Positions 1 through 10,974 of a stretch of DNA of 64,000 nt are shown here, piece after piece. The stretch's first letter is position 1. The number at the start of each line of letters is the position of its first letter. The position numbers and the translations under genes are program-made. Under the pieces are notes generated by a model that did not search any database, was not told the DNA's origin, and saw only the letters and a list, made by a program, of their open reading frames with translations. Source of the DNA: Holothuria scabra (lineage: Eukaryota > Echinodermata > Holothuroidea > Aspidochirotida > Holothuriidae); contig CM074193.1 of the NCBI GenBank assembly GCA_037179385.1, positions 6,903,547 through 6,967,546 on the forward strand, written 5' to 3'.

Positions 1-189
1 GGTAAGGTTGTATAACAGCATTTGATGCAATACAGCTTACTTGGAGTGAGTCTCCCCACCAGGTGAATTTCTCATCCTAGTGTTATTCTACAGTACTCTT
101 TTCAAATCTGTACTTTTGAAAATATTTCACATTTGAGATGAGAATGGGTATTTGGTTGTCCGTTTCAGGAAGTTGTCCGCTTGCTCAGT

Positions 190-521
190 TCAGCTGTTGA
201 GCAGTGGTGCAGAGCAAGTATAACCTCCACCCCCTTCAGCCTTTGGGAAAGTGGCCAAAGACTGAGGATACGCTCACGTCCGTCGGATGGGGACGTAAAA
301 TGGCAGTCCCGGGAGCAGGATTGAGAGCTACTAGTACACGCCTGCCTCGTTACCTCTTAGCACTAGTCGAAAAGAGAAGGCGAAGTTCGCTGGTGTTCAT
401 CCACACTCACTCTGGCATTGGATCTTCGAAGAGTTAAATGATAAGGGCCTGGACTTCAGGGCATCTTATGGGGCTTTGGCCCTCCTTTGCCCTTCAACCT
501 GTTATGTTATGTTATGTTATG
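190..521 (+). repeat. SINE-like or non-LTR 3'-tail repeat with (GTTAT)n end
   Basis: A moderately GC-rich module stands out from its AT-rich surroundings and ends in a (GTTAT) pentanucleotide run at 501-521. That layout, a unique body followed by a short microsatellite tail, is typical of SINEs and LINE 3' ends. The internal phrase GTCGGATGGGGACGTAAAAT followed by GCAGTCCCGG resembles, from memory, a tail module common in invertebrate retroposons; this is recall, not a search. No A or B box is convincing. The 77-codon open frame across it (204-437) shows no recognisable protein and is probably chance. Confidence 0.4.
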
Positions 522-1735
522 CTGATTTGGAGGCCACATCTCACTGTACCCATATACTGTAAGCTCTTAAAATTTGTCAAACGTACATGTACCTTCTGTA
601 GCAACTGAATAGCAAGCTTCATCACAATATATAGTAGTGATGCATGGCCTGAATTTACAAATGATGTGAAGTTTACTGAAAATTAATATAATTCCTTCAT
701 TCATGAAGATCAACACCAAGTTTAGTCATTAGGTTCATGATTCATAATAGAACTAGAAAGCCAAAAGGCTTTGTGATTGCTTACCACTGGATATATTTTA
801 ACAGCATGGCTGCCCACATGACAAGCAAGAAATCCCTCGCAGTTATTGAGATGTACTAGTAAGGTCAAAACCTTTTGAAAGCAGTGACCTAAAATGACCT
901 TTCACCCCCACAAACAAGACAAATCTCCCACACAGTTATGATGCTGGTAAAATATTTGTTGTCTAATGACTTGATAAAGAGGTATTTTCATCACATGCTC
1001 TTTGCAATGAAAATTTCAGGTATTGAGGAGAGCTTTATATACTGATGTCTCTGTGTGTTCTGAAAAGTCAACTGCATTAAGGTTAATGTAAGAACAAGAT
1101 CTCATCCTAACACTGTCCTCCATGCATTGGAACATAGAAACATCTGAACAGAGAGGTGTTGGCTATATGTGGCAGCCCTTTTGTATTTCCTTTCTTGGTG
1201 AAATGCCCTTCCCATTGGCTATATTAAATGTCCTTAAAAATTACCAAAAAATGGGAACCCTATTAATCAAGAAATTTAACAAGATTTGTAATTTGCTCTT
1301 AAATTGTTTACTTATAGGAATAGCATAAACAGAGTACAAGTCAAGTGTCCCTTGTTTGATACACAGTACATAGACACAATTATGCTTGCTTTGATTACCT
1401 GAAATATGCAATACCTTCTGGAAAATAAGCCTTGCCCAGAGGGATAAATAGAGTCAGTCACTCCAGTATTTATATAGGAAATGGTTACGTTCACTGAGCT
1501 GTATGATTTAATGAGACAATCCTTCTGGACAATGTGGTGGTCAACTGTAGTAGATTATGTTAGATAACAGTGACCTGCAATTTGCACAGAGGTGTTTCAG
1601 TTAAAATTTGATTTAGGCACTCACAGTTCATGCATGCTCAAGTGTATTTGATCCAAATGATCAGTAATTAAGTTCTTTTTTTAAAACTAATAAACCATGG
1701 TATACTGAATTATTTGGTTCCCAATACATGTCCCT
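522..1735. other. Non-coding stretch with one dispersed repeat (760-960)
   Basis: No coding region is recognisable. At 760-960 the sequence starting AAGCCAAAAGGCTTTGTGAT, with the phrases CCCACATGACAAGCA and AAGGTCAAAACCTTTTGAAA, matches both arms of the inverted repeat at 27700-28192 and 29355-29697. It is therefore a dispersed copy of that repeat, in the orientation of the left arm. It ends in a decayed TGACCT-type motif near 890-905, linking it to the DR1-containing repeats elsewhere. The remainder shows nothing I can name. Confidence 0.5.
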
Positions 1736-2010
1736 ATGAGGACAATGGCACAAGATTTGTCTGAAACTTTTAACAATCTTTGACACTAAATTTAATGTTA
1801 TCTTCATTTTTTCTTTAGGGTTACAGTACGGAAGAGACAATGTTTGTACAGTACGCCCTACAAGAAATTCTTGTGCATCACACAGAGCACTTGACCTGTT
1901 CAAAGTTAAAACTTAATGGCATTCCCCACTGAACAATTCTCTGCTTTGTGGGCATTGAAGCCATCTCCAATATTTCCAGACTATGTCTGCAAATGACCCT
2001 CTGACAAACT
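1735..2010 (+). repeat. Dispersed repeat, paralogous to 28262-28500
   Basis: A ~270 bp segment aligns by eye with 28262-28500 in the same orientation. Shared phrases include CTATGAGGACA / CTTATGAGGACA, CAATCTTTGACACTAAAT / TAATCTTTGATACTAAAT, AAATTCTTGTGCATCACACA / AAATTCCTTGTGCATCACAC, and TCTGCTTTGTG. Small indels between the copies suggest an old repeat. It has no TIR or poly(A) that I can see, so the class is unknown. It abuts the tRNA-derived SINE on its right. Confidence 0.6.
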
Positions 2011-2160
2011 TGGCGACCATTTTTCCACTCGTGGCTCATTGGCTTGTTTTCCCTACTCTTTTGCTTATGCTGAGCACCAAGGACAATGGCAGTAGGTTTC
2101 AATGTCCCTACCTCCAGACTGCAAGTCTGATGCTCTAATCACTTGACCATACAGAGATGG
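1975..2160 (-). mobile_element. tRNA-derived SINE copy (family also at 23.3 kb and 9.1 kb)
   Basis: Read on the minus strand, the copy has a tRNA-like head with GTGATTAGAGCATCAGACTT and a GCAGTCTGGAGG segment. The body then reads CTTGGTGCTCAGCATAAGC, GAGTAGGGAAAACAAG and CAATGAGCCAC. The same order of phrases occurs in the plus-strand copy at 23340-23530, including GTTAGAGCCTCTGACTTGCA, CTTGGTGCTCAACAATAAG and GAGTAGGGAAAACAAG. Two copies with matching order and divergence in between support a SINE family. The B box in this copy is decayed. Confidence 0.6.
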
Positions 2161-2439
2161 GGAAGTGTTGTGTAATATATGACACAGATTGCTCCTTCCA
2201 CAGTTTAATTTACTCACAAGGGTAAACTATAAAAGCTGACATGAAGAGGGGCACAGGGGTAATTTTCTAGAAGGGAGCAAGAGTATTTTTTGCACACACA
2301 ATATCCCCATTTATCATGTTTTGCTAGAATAGACTAACTTTTTTTGCCCCAATTGGGATGGTGAGTGTCCCCCCCCCCACACCCCTCCCACCTATGCTGA
2401 CATGTCCAGCTGAAACAATTCAGTTTTAAGGGAGAGTGG

Positions 2440-3130
2440 CCAGATTAGGGAGCTATAACTTGAAAGGAAATAGAATGGTAACTTTATGCCACAAAAAATG
2501 TTCTGGGCTATCTTATACGATAATTTGTGCACATGTCAAAAACACCACTGAGCATGAGTATCACTATATAAAACTATCAACATTGCACAAGAAAATTTGT
2601 GGGATCAGAGTAAGCATCTTGCAGATATTACAGGACCTTTGAACAGAACTTCCACAATACTACAAACAGATTAGACCCCTCCCCTTTTGCAATCTGGGGC
2701 CCTGGATCAAAAATTCTTGAACACCACAAAGACACCACTGAGAATCATTATTTAACACTATCAATCATGTACAAGAGAATCTGTAAGAGAGCATTCTGCA
2801 GACCTTCATAACTTGGACCATATGGTCCAAAGGGCAAACAGCACCTCGAACCCAAAGTTCCCTGAACACCACAAATAGACCACTCTCTAAAAAACACTGT
2901 ATAGGTTTCAAACATATAATCCCAAAACTAACTGAATAAGTGATATGTATTTTGCAATACTTCACAAAATGGACCATAGTGCCCGTTTTGGGCCTTGGCT
3001 CCAAAGTTCCTAAACACCCCCAAAGAACCACCATCAGAGTATCAATATCACAAACCATCAAAATAGAATCTGCAGGGGGAGAAGCATGTTGCAGGATTTC
3101 ATAAAATGGACCAAGGGCCCATATGGCACC
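2440..3130. repeat. Degenerate tandem repeat, 'TGGACCATAGGGCCC' type
   Basis: Several loosely similar units follow one another. Each has a GAACACC(A/C)CAAAGA phrase, a CACTGAGxATxA phrase, an AATCTGTAGGGGG-like phrase, and a TTTCA(T/C)AAAATGGACC stretch followed by GGGCCC or GGTCC. The same family forms the array at 21150-22300. Unit length looks to be about 150-190 bp but divergence prevents an exact period. Short open frames across it (2765-3172, 3058-3258) are by-products of the repeat. Confidence 0.5.
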
Positions 3131-5880
3131 TTTGACCAACAAAGCTTTGAAAACCAGAATGCAAAAATGCACTGAGGTTTCGATGATATACAGAATAAAT
3201 GTACTGTTTCAAATTTGCCATCATGCACGGTCATCTTCTCACTCAAATGCATGTTCAAAAATTAATTTTGTTATTCCAGATGCCCTTTTGACCTCCACAA
3301 AAGCAATACATAGATAGATAGACATCTTGAGATATCCTTTTAACAAGATTTTCAGACTTTGAACCTTGGTGACTCCAGATAACCTTTGACCTCCACCAAA
3401 ATCTATAGGGACCATCTCCTGACCATAGCACATCTACATACCAAACATAAAATCTAAACAAGTTTCCTATCTTGATATATCTTGTTTACGAGATTTTCAG
3501 ACTTTGACCCCTGGCGACCTCAGATGACCTTTGACCTCAGCCAAAAACTACACAGACCATCTCACAGACCAAAAACTACACAGTTCCAGCTCTCAATCTC
3601 TTTTAAATGTGCCGTCATCTGTTACCCATTCTTATGGTGATCGTGCTTTTTCAAACTACACAGACCATCTACACAGACCAAAAACTACACAGTTCCAGCT
3701 CTCAATCTCTTTTAAATGTGCCGTCATCTGTTACCCATTCTTATGGTGATCGTGCTTTTTCAACAGTATCTGCGAAACTGTGGAATGACCTTCCATCTTT
3801 TGTCAAGAACTCTTCCACTGTTGGACAATTTAAAACTAACTTGAAAACTCATTTGTTTACTTTGTCTTATTGACCGCATGTTGTATAGTTTTAGCGCTTT
3901 GAGACTTCTTGTGTAAGGCCCTATATAAGAACTGTTATATTATTATTATTATCTCCTGACCATAACACATCAACAAACTAAATATGGAATCTATCCAAGT
4001 TTCTGATCTCGAGATATCGTGTCAACTAGATTTTTAGACTTTGACCCCCCGGAACCCCAGATGACCTTTGATATCCGCCACACACGATAAGGACCATCTC
4101 CTGACTATAAAGCATACACATACCAAATATGAAATCTACCCAAGCTTCCTATCTTGAGATATCATGTTAACGAGATTTTCAGAGGGTGACCCCTGGTGAC
4201 CCGAGATGACCTTTGATCTCCGCAAAAAACAATAAGGACCATCACCTGATCATTAGGCACAGACACACTAAATATGGAATCAATCCAAGTTTCTGATCGC
4301 AAGATATCTTGTCAACCAGATTTTCAGACTTTGACCCCGGTGACCCCAGATGACCTTTGATATCCGCCACACACGATAGAGACCATCTCCTGACTATAAA
4401 GAATCAACATACCAAATATGAAATCTATCCAAGCTTCCTATCTTAAGATATAGTGTTAACGAGATTTTCAGAGGGTAACCCCTGGTGACCCCAGATGACC
4501 TTTGATCTCCGAAAAAAACAATAAGGACAATCTCCTGACCATAACGCATCAACAAACTAAACATGGAAGCTATCCAAGTTTCTGATCTTGAGATATCTTG
4601 TTAACCAGATATTCAGACTTTGACCCCTGGTTACCCAAGATGACCTTTGATCTCTGCAAAAAACAATAAGGACCATCTTCTGACTATAAAGCATCAACAT
4701 ACCAAATATGAAATCTACCCAAGCTTCCTACCATGAGATATCCTGTTCACGAGATTTTCAGACTTTGACCCCCGGTAACCCCAGATGACCTTCGATATCC
4801 ACCACACACGATAGGGACCATCTCCTGACTATAAAGCATACACATACCAAATATGAAATCTACCCAAGCTTCCTATCTTAAGATATCGTGTTAACGAGAT
4901 TTTCAGAGGGTGACCCCTGGTGACCCCAGATGACGTTTGATCTCCGCAAAAAACAATAAGGACCATCACCTGATCATTAGGCACAGACACACTAAATATG
5001 GAATCAATCCAAGTTTCTGATCGCAAGATATCTTGTCAACCAGATTTTCAGACTTTGACCCCGGTGACCCCAGATGACCTTTGATATCCGCCACACATGA
5101 TAGAGACCATCTCCTGACTATAAAGAATCAACATACCAAATATGAAATCTACCCAAGCTTCCTATCTTAAGATATAGTGTTAACGAGATTTTCAGAGGGT
5201 AACCCCTGGTGACCCCAGATGACCTTTGATCTCCGAAAAAAACAATAAGGACAATCTCCTGACCATAACGCATCAACAAACTAAACATGGAAGCTATCCA
5301 AGTTTCTGATCTTGAGATATCTTGTTAACCAGATATTCAGACTTTGACCCCTGGTTACCCAAGATGACCTTTGATCTCTGCAAAAAACAATAAGGACCAT
5401 CACCTGATCATTAGGCACGGACACACTAAATATGGAATCTATCCAAGTTTCTGATCGCATGATATCGTGTTAACCAGATTTTCAGACTTTGACCCCGGTG
5501 ACCCCAGATGACCTTTGACCTCCACAAAAAACAATAGGGACCATCTCCTGACTATAAAGCATCAACATACCAAATATGAAATCTACCCAAGCTTCCTACC
5601 ATGAGATATCCTGTTCACGAGATTTTCAGTCTTTGACCCCCGGTAACCCCAGATGACCTTTGATATCCACCACACACCATAGGGACCATCTCCTGACTAT
5701 AAAGCATCAACATACCAAATATGAAATCTACCCAAGCTTCCTATCTCAAGATATCGTGTTAAGGAGATTTTCAGAGGGTGACCCCTGGTGACCCCAGATG
5801 ACCTTTGATCTCCGAAAAAAACAATAAGGACCATCTCCTGACCATAACGCATTAACAAACTTAACATCCCCGAAAAATCC
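3131..5880. repeat. DR1-motif satellite array 1 (~145 bp monomer, ~720 bp higher-order unit)
   Basis: Monomers of about 145 bp repeat head to tail. Each contains a variant of CCCCAGATGACCTTTGATCT or TGACCTTTGACCTCC, an ATCTCCTGACCATAA phrase, an AAATATGAAATCTA(C/T)CCAAG phrase and an AGATAT hinge. The block starting at the GACCATCACCTGATCATTAG phrase recurs from 4237 to 4960, a shift of ~723 bp (five monomers), and again near 5395, a shift of ~435 bp (three monomers). This is a higher-order arrangement. TGACCTTTGACCT is the reverse complement of a perfect direct repeat of AGGTCA spaced by one base. The array is interrupted by a LINE tail at 3564-3950. Small open frames inside it are repeat artefacts. 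Confidence 0.85.
3564..3950 (+). mobile_element. 5'-truncated CR1/L2-like LINE, C-terminal end of ORF2 plus 3' tail
   Basis: The reading frame ending at 3873 encodes YGDRAFSTVSAKLWNDLP, then LKTHLFTLSY and a stop. This YGDRAFS...LWNxLP...FKxxLKTHLF pattern is the usual extreme C-terminus of reverse transcriptases of the CR1/L2/Rex1 group. Downstream come AGCGCTTTGAGACTT, CCCTATATAAGAACTG and a TTATTATT tail. Flanking ATCTC at 3559-3563 and 3951-3955 fits a short target duplication within a satellite monomer (normal monomers read GGACCATCTCCTGACC). A 109 bp tandem duplication (about 3545-3653 and 3654-3762) spans the 5' junction and so arose after insertion. Only about 100 codons of coding sequence remain; it is dead. 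Confidence 0.75.
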
Positions 5881-7600
5881 ACGTACTCAGATATTTGTGA
5901 TGCCGTTTCATGGTGAATTTGGCACAGGACTCGCCCTGCTTCGCTAGCCGGCTATATAAGCATGGGAAGTGAGATCGTCGTAACACAAACTCAACAGGAA
6001 ATCTTGCCTCGAGACAGAGTATTTTCACACACTAAATCACATAGGCGAAGGCGCGAGTTGTGATTGGCTGGCTAGAATCAATGCAATTGAACCAATCACG
6101 ATGCAGGGACCAATTTTAATTTTGAAATGGATCGTATGCATATGATGTCACCGAGCAAAACGTGACGCCTTGTTTGGCGGAAAAAACGGACACGCACGAA
6201 AGCCTACTGCAAGGGTGGGCCAAGAATTTTGCTGCATGAGACCACATGCGTCACTGGTTTTGTTTGCAATGACGTCGCATGACAACATTGCGTAAGTCCT
6301 ACTGTAAATAACATTACGGAAGGAATGCTAGAAATTACCTAATTTATGCAAGATAATTACCACCAAACATGCACAAGATTCTGGAGCTAAGTGTACAAAA
6401 CGTGCACAGACATGTATGGTAAGCTTGGGGATTTAAAAAGAGGCGAAACACTGCATGCAGCTCGATAGTCTGTACAATGTGTTTTGTGCAGAACAGTTTG
6501 TACAGCAACTTACCCCGCTCTTTCTGCAAGAAAGCCAGCCTAGGAGAACACTTTGAATGCAATTCTAAATCTAATTCCATGTAATACTACAGGGTTATAG
6601 CGGAAAATATCAAACCATCACTTCCATGGCAGGGATAAAATTTTACGTTTGTGATTATCAATGCATCCCGTTTTGGCAGGAAGTTAAAGGATGAATTTTA
6701 CGAAACTAAGGGCAAGTTTCAAGTATATTTTAGCCCCTTATTCAGTTTGCAAATAATCGGTGGTAATGATCGAGTGAATGCCAGAATTTATAAAAATCAA
6801 TGGAGCACGTGGCTGCAAACATTCACAGATTGTGTGCGTACCAATCTTTTTATGAAAACATGTCGGGAAAACAAGGGTTCTATGACATAATACACATAAG
6901 GTCCATTGCACTTATTTTAAGTTACCTCTACGTAAGAAACATTGTGACTGGTTCATTATTGCTTTTAATCAGCCAATCATTCTCGGGACATCGTCAATGC
7001 AGTTTCACTGTGTAGGAATAACGTGTAGAAACCAACGGTCTTCGCATAGAATTCTAAAACTCCCATTGCATTTGTCCTCCGAGGGTGTAAAGACTGGGGT
7101 AAAGACTGCAGTGTACAGTACGTTTGCACAACTTCATTTTCCGATTTTCTGAATTGTGGCGTAAGTTCTAAGAACGAAGTAACAGGAAATATGTGGGATT
7201 TCATCGTAAAGATGCAATGACATGGTTTGTTTGTTTGATTGATAATTTCCCAAATCCAAGACATTAGCCCCGCCTCTAACCTGCAAAAACAGGCGTTTGT
7301 GTTTTGGTCGGGCAAGTCGTGGTGTGCCACGTAGCTACTGCGCTCCGGGGTGAGCACAACAGTTACCTGATACGAGCCTACGAGGGCAAGTGCAGGCTAC
7401 TTAATAATACTGTGTTGTTACTTGTTCAGTAGTAAGCCCTATGGGCTATACATGCAGAGCTCTGACTCGCATGCAGTGGTATGTGCATGGAAGTTAAAAA
7501 AGTTAGTTGCAGTTTTACAAATAAGTCAATGATTTTGTCATTTATTGTATTAACAACAAAAGTAATCGCTGACAGAAAGGAGAAAAATTATGGAGGCTAG
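5881..7600. other. Non-coding stretch with one dispersed repeat
   Basis: No coding region is recognised. Composition is less AT-rich and includes several CCAAT/ATTGG boxes around 6057-6110, but no transcription unit follows that I can support. The segment 6600-6720, with TTGTGATTATCAATGCATCC, GTTTTGGCAGG and TTAAAGGAT, is paralogous to 25330-25420, with CTGTGATTATCAATTCATAT, GTTTTGGCGGG and TTAAAGGAT. That marks a dispersed repeat of unknown class. Open frames of 60-126 codons here have no recognisable products. Confidence 0.4.
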
Positions 7601-7663
7601 CTGTCAGCAATTTTGAACACTGCGGCCGTTTTTTGAATGTCGCGGACTCCTTGATTTTGAAGC

Positions 7664-7689
7664 TTGAACGTCGCGGGCGCGACGTTCAA
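7664..7689. repeat. Perfect 12-bp CpG-rich hairpin
   Basis: TTGAACGTCGCG, two G residues, then CGCGACGTTCAA form a perfect 12 bp stem with a 2-base loop. A partial echo, TTGAATGTCGCGGAC, sits 30 bp upstream. CpG-rich palindromes are uncommon in this AT-rich, CpG-poor window. Function is unknown; it may be the end or centre of an unrecognised MITE. Confidence 0.6.
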
Positions 7690-7733
7690 AAGGCCCAGGG
7701 AAAACCCTGATCGTGTTAACGAGCCTTGTGTCA

Positions 7734-7788
7734 CTAACACACACGCATACACACACACACACATACACACATATGTTCACACACACGC
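7734..7788. repeat. (CA)n microsatellite, imperfect
   Basis: A run of CA dinucleotides is interrupted by CGCATA, ATA and ATATGTT. It is an ordinary simple repeat. The valine- and cysteine-rich open frame on the opposite strand (7604-7786) is a translation of this microsatellite and should be ignored. Confidence 0.9.
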
Positions 7789-8112
7789 CATCATGAATGC
7801 ATAGGTTTCTCTTTCATCGAAACCAATAAACTATCAGTGACAATTTATTTCAAGCAATATAAATACATGATAGTGGATTAATCAAAACTGACTCACAACA
7901 AAAGAATTTTCCCAAACAAAATGCAACCTGTCTTTGTAATGCTATCCTGTTTGATGGGAAACCAAATAGGGTAAGACAGCAACTTTTGCTGTTGTGTGAG
8001 TGTATTTATTTTTTTTCTTTGAGGGGGGGAGGCACCACAGCAATCATTCAGGGGTCTGGCAGCTTTTTTATTTGCTGTTTTGCCATCATTATGTTGAGCC
8101 CTGAGCCCTTAC

Positions 8113-9040
8113 TTAAAGCAGCTTATGCTGTTATTTTTATGTTTCCAGTGTTCATCAAATGTATGGGCTGTACTCCATACAAATGTACAGAAAGCTTTAA
8201 AAATTAGCGTACTTTAGTCTTTTCTCCGAAAATGAGCAAAAATTCGAAAAAATTCGAAAAGATTTCAACGGTTTCCAAATGCTATTCTGCCTTATTATCT
8301 TGCTCTAGCTCCGCCCAATGAATTTGATGCATATTCAGAAGGTCATTTTGAGAAGGAGTCAAGCAAAACGTAAACAAAACAGACAGTAAAATTTCGTTCA
8401 ATTGATACATACGTTATTTAAACGGCCTTTACGGGTCCAATTTGCACATCGCATCGAACAGGCTGCGCAATTCGTTTGTTTCATTTGTGAACCCAGATTC
8501 AGTGACAAATTCCTACTCACTTGTTTTGGCTCCATCGTTCAGTTTTTAATTTTGTCGCTGATTGTGCTATTTGAATCCGTCCCAAGTTTCAAGATAATGT
8601 TCATTTTCTCTTTGATTTGATGCTGTGGCTTGGCATTCAAAAACAATCTTTGGGTTACATACGTGTGAAACTAACTGTCATTCTGTGTTGGGCCCGAACG
8701 GTTGTGAACGAACTCCTGTAATGCATGTACACAACATGTGTGATATATTGGCAATACGTACATCGTTGTGTCAAAGGGTAGGCATAATTTTACGTCATTC
8801 ATTTCTTGCATTGTGATTGGTCAAATTGAGATCAGAGTCCGTTGTCTTTGCATAAGAGTTTAGCCGAAAAAAGTAGATGAATTTTTTTCTATTGTAATTA
8901 GCGCTCTAATTAGTGAAATTTCACCGGAAAAAAACCTGGCGTGAAAGATTTCTATCGGGTTGGTATCAAATGGAAGGGCAAGATTGAAGATTAACGATGA
9001 AGGTTATTTTTTTTCCATCAAACAGCATAAGCTGCTTTAA
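8113..9040. mobile_element. TIR element flanked by TTAA, ~0.92 kb, non-autonomous
   Basis: The left end reads TTAA then AGCAGCTTATGCTGTTATTT. The right end reads AAACAGCATAAGCTGCT then TTAA. The termini are inverted repeats of about 16 bp, and both flanks are TTAA (8113-8116 and 9037-9040). A TTAA duplication is typical of piggyBac and Kolobok elements, but the terminus does not start with CCC as piggyBac usually does, so the superfamily is open. The interior has no transposase; short open frames at 8402-8620 and 8625-8816 are unrecognised. Confidence 0.55.
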
Positions 9041-9139
9041 GAAAGGATCACATATAAATGAGATTAAGAGGCCAGAAGTCTAATTTTTTGACAACAAAGA
9101 GATATATTTCAAATGTGTCACCAAGCACTGGAAAACCAC

Positions 9140-9330
9140 ACCCAAGTTTTTATTTCCCTGATAACTGGCAATGCTACATGGCAGTACATAAAGCTCACAG
9201 TCAGACTGCAAATAACAAATGGTTCATTGTCCCTACTCCATTGCTTATGCGAAGCATCACGTACAAGGGATGTAGGTTCCATTTCTTGAGTCTTTGTATT
9301 ACATAAAATTCCAAACCACAAAACAGATCC
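9140..9330 (-). mobile_element. Diverged copy of the 2.0/23.4 kb SINE family
   Basis: On the minus strand the order of phrases is GAACCTACATCCCTTGTACG, TGATGCTTCGCATAAGCAAT, GGAGTAGGGACAATGA and TTTGCAGTCTGACTGTGAGC. The GGTGCTC..CATAAGCAA..GAGTAGGG order recalls the SINE at 1975-2160, although the latter part differs, so it may be a rearranged or only distantly related copy. No A or B box survives clearly. Confidence 0.4.
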
Positions 9331-9672
9331 CTAGTAGGACACAATTTGTTAGAGATGGAAATTATTTGATGGGATCAAAACCATGGTGATGTGTGTTTAT
9401 CCAACTGTATTTGATGCACTGGCCATTGTGCCTGATTGAAAGTGTCAATACTGCAGCAGCAGGGTAATGTTACCCTGTGACATACAGTAGCACTAGATGT
9501 AGGTCTAGTTCAATTTATACAGCAACACAGTATTGTAAGGATACTTTGACTATCCATGCTGGCAGCTCATGAGATGGATAGTTAGACACACAATGAAGCA
9601 TGGAAGAAGGTATTTATAATATGTTCTAAAGTATAGGCCTACTAATTGTACCAAGCAATATTTTTACTGCAC

Positions 9673-9742
9673 CTTATTTCATCTGTTGGACCTCCATGGG
9701 TCTTCCCTTTAGGATTAAAGTGGCCTCCTGCTGATGTGCAGC
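9673..9742 (-). CDS. SOD1: Cu/Zn superoxide dismutase, exon 3 (70 nt)
   Basis: The minus strand has an acceptor ending TTTTATTGCAG at 9743 and a donor AAG|GTGCAG at 9673/9672. The 70 nt between continue phase 1 from the upstream exon and encode [20 protein letters not shown] followed by E-I-R. In Cu/Zn superoxide dismutases CTSAG holds the cysteine of the conserved intrasubunit disulfide, HFNP holds the copper-zinc bridging histidine, and HGGP holds a zinc ligand. The enzyme converts superoxide to hydrogen peroxide and oxygen. Human SOD1 exon 3 is also 70 nt with the same intron positions, which strongly supports a genuine spliced gene. The exon ends in phase 2. The following exon (HVGDLGN region) was not found at lower coordinates and may lie outside the window. 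Confidence 0.85.
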
Positions 9743-10974
9743 CTGCAATAAAATGCAAACATTAATTTTCAGATCAATGTGTAACAGTCAAACATATATC
9801 CTGATATTTTCATTCTATATGGCATTTGAATGAGTTAAACCTCCATGATTAAGCTCAGTACTGTAGATGTTTTTATCGGTGAGCACAGCACAGCCCTTCA
9901 CAAAGTTATCCAAAAGTCCTGAAAATAGAAAATGGTGATATATACTGTACCACAAGAAACCTTGGTACAGAGTAGACAATAATGAGTAAGGCCCAAAACT
10001 ATCTCCCTTTTCCCCTTTCCTTTCAAAATTGTGCCCATATCCCCAATATCTGATGAGGTGAGGCAAATCCTTCCCCTCTCTGAGAAAAAGAAGATGCAGG
10101 AATTCCCCCATTACTCAGCTGCAGGAGAGGCCGCCTCACAGCTTTTAGAGAATGCCTCAACAAAAGATGTCGTAATTGCTGCCTCACAGTTTAATCATGT
10201 CAGAGTCAAATTCCTAAAACCACTCATGGACATGAACCCCAAATTCATGAGGCCCCCATTTTAAATATCTCTGTAATTTCAAATGAACAAAATAATTCAC
10301 AAGATCACTTTTAAAACTATTGCAAATACGATCACAGTTACATTAAAGCCAACATAACATCTTCCACTGTACATGGCATGATCACACCTGCCATATTACC
10401 CAAACAATTTATAGTTGAAACAGTTGATTTTTTTTTTTTAATTCATTATGAAGGTGGACCAATGTGGTCTACCTATTATGAGAAAACAATATCCATGAAA
10501 AAACAAACACTCTCCTGACACATAGAAGTATGATCTTTTGTAATTAATTTCAATATTTTGTCATATGTTTAAGAGAATATGCTGTTTGTTAAGGATGAAG
10601 GATACTGTAAAAACTGATCACTAAGATTTTCCAATTAGATTGCATCTTTTCATAAAAAACTATCTTCTATCTAAAACTCAACTATGCCATTTCGTAAATC
10701 TGCATGCATGGACTTATACATAGTTGTTAAGTCCCATTTTGGATTCAGTTTACTCAATGTAGAATTTATAAAAAGATGAATGTAAATTGTATGCATTTGC
10801 CAATGTGTTTCTTCTTAATTTACCATATGGTAACCTAGCATAACACATTGTAATCTACCTGTAATAGACCAAATCGAGTTGAGACATTTTCTTAAAGTAT
10901 GACTGAAATAAAGTGTAATCCAAAGCGGGCATATATGTGCTGATTTTCAATTTGATTTATTTTATTATCCTCAC
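9743..10974 (-). other. Intron between SOD exons 2 and 3
   Basis: A GT...AG intron of 1232 bp on the minus strand. The open frames at 9815-10111 (minus) and 10031-10264 (plus) lie within it and show no recognisable domain. No mobile element end was identified inside. Confidence 0.75.

Noticed and set aside
6057..6110. CCAAT/ATTGG cluster as a promoter.
   Set aside because: No TATA box, initiator or coding exon could be tied to it in either direction.
7604..7786. Cysteine/valine-rich 60-codon peptide on the minus strand, possibly secreted.
   Set aside because: The alternating C-V run is a translation of the (CA)n microsatellite.
9815..10111. Minus-strand 98-codon frame preceded by a TTTCTATTTTCAG acceptor-like sequence, a possible extra SOD exon.
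   Set aside because: It lies between exons 2 and 3, which already join in phase, and its product has no similarity to superoxide dismutase.
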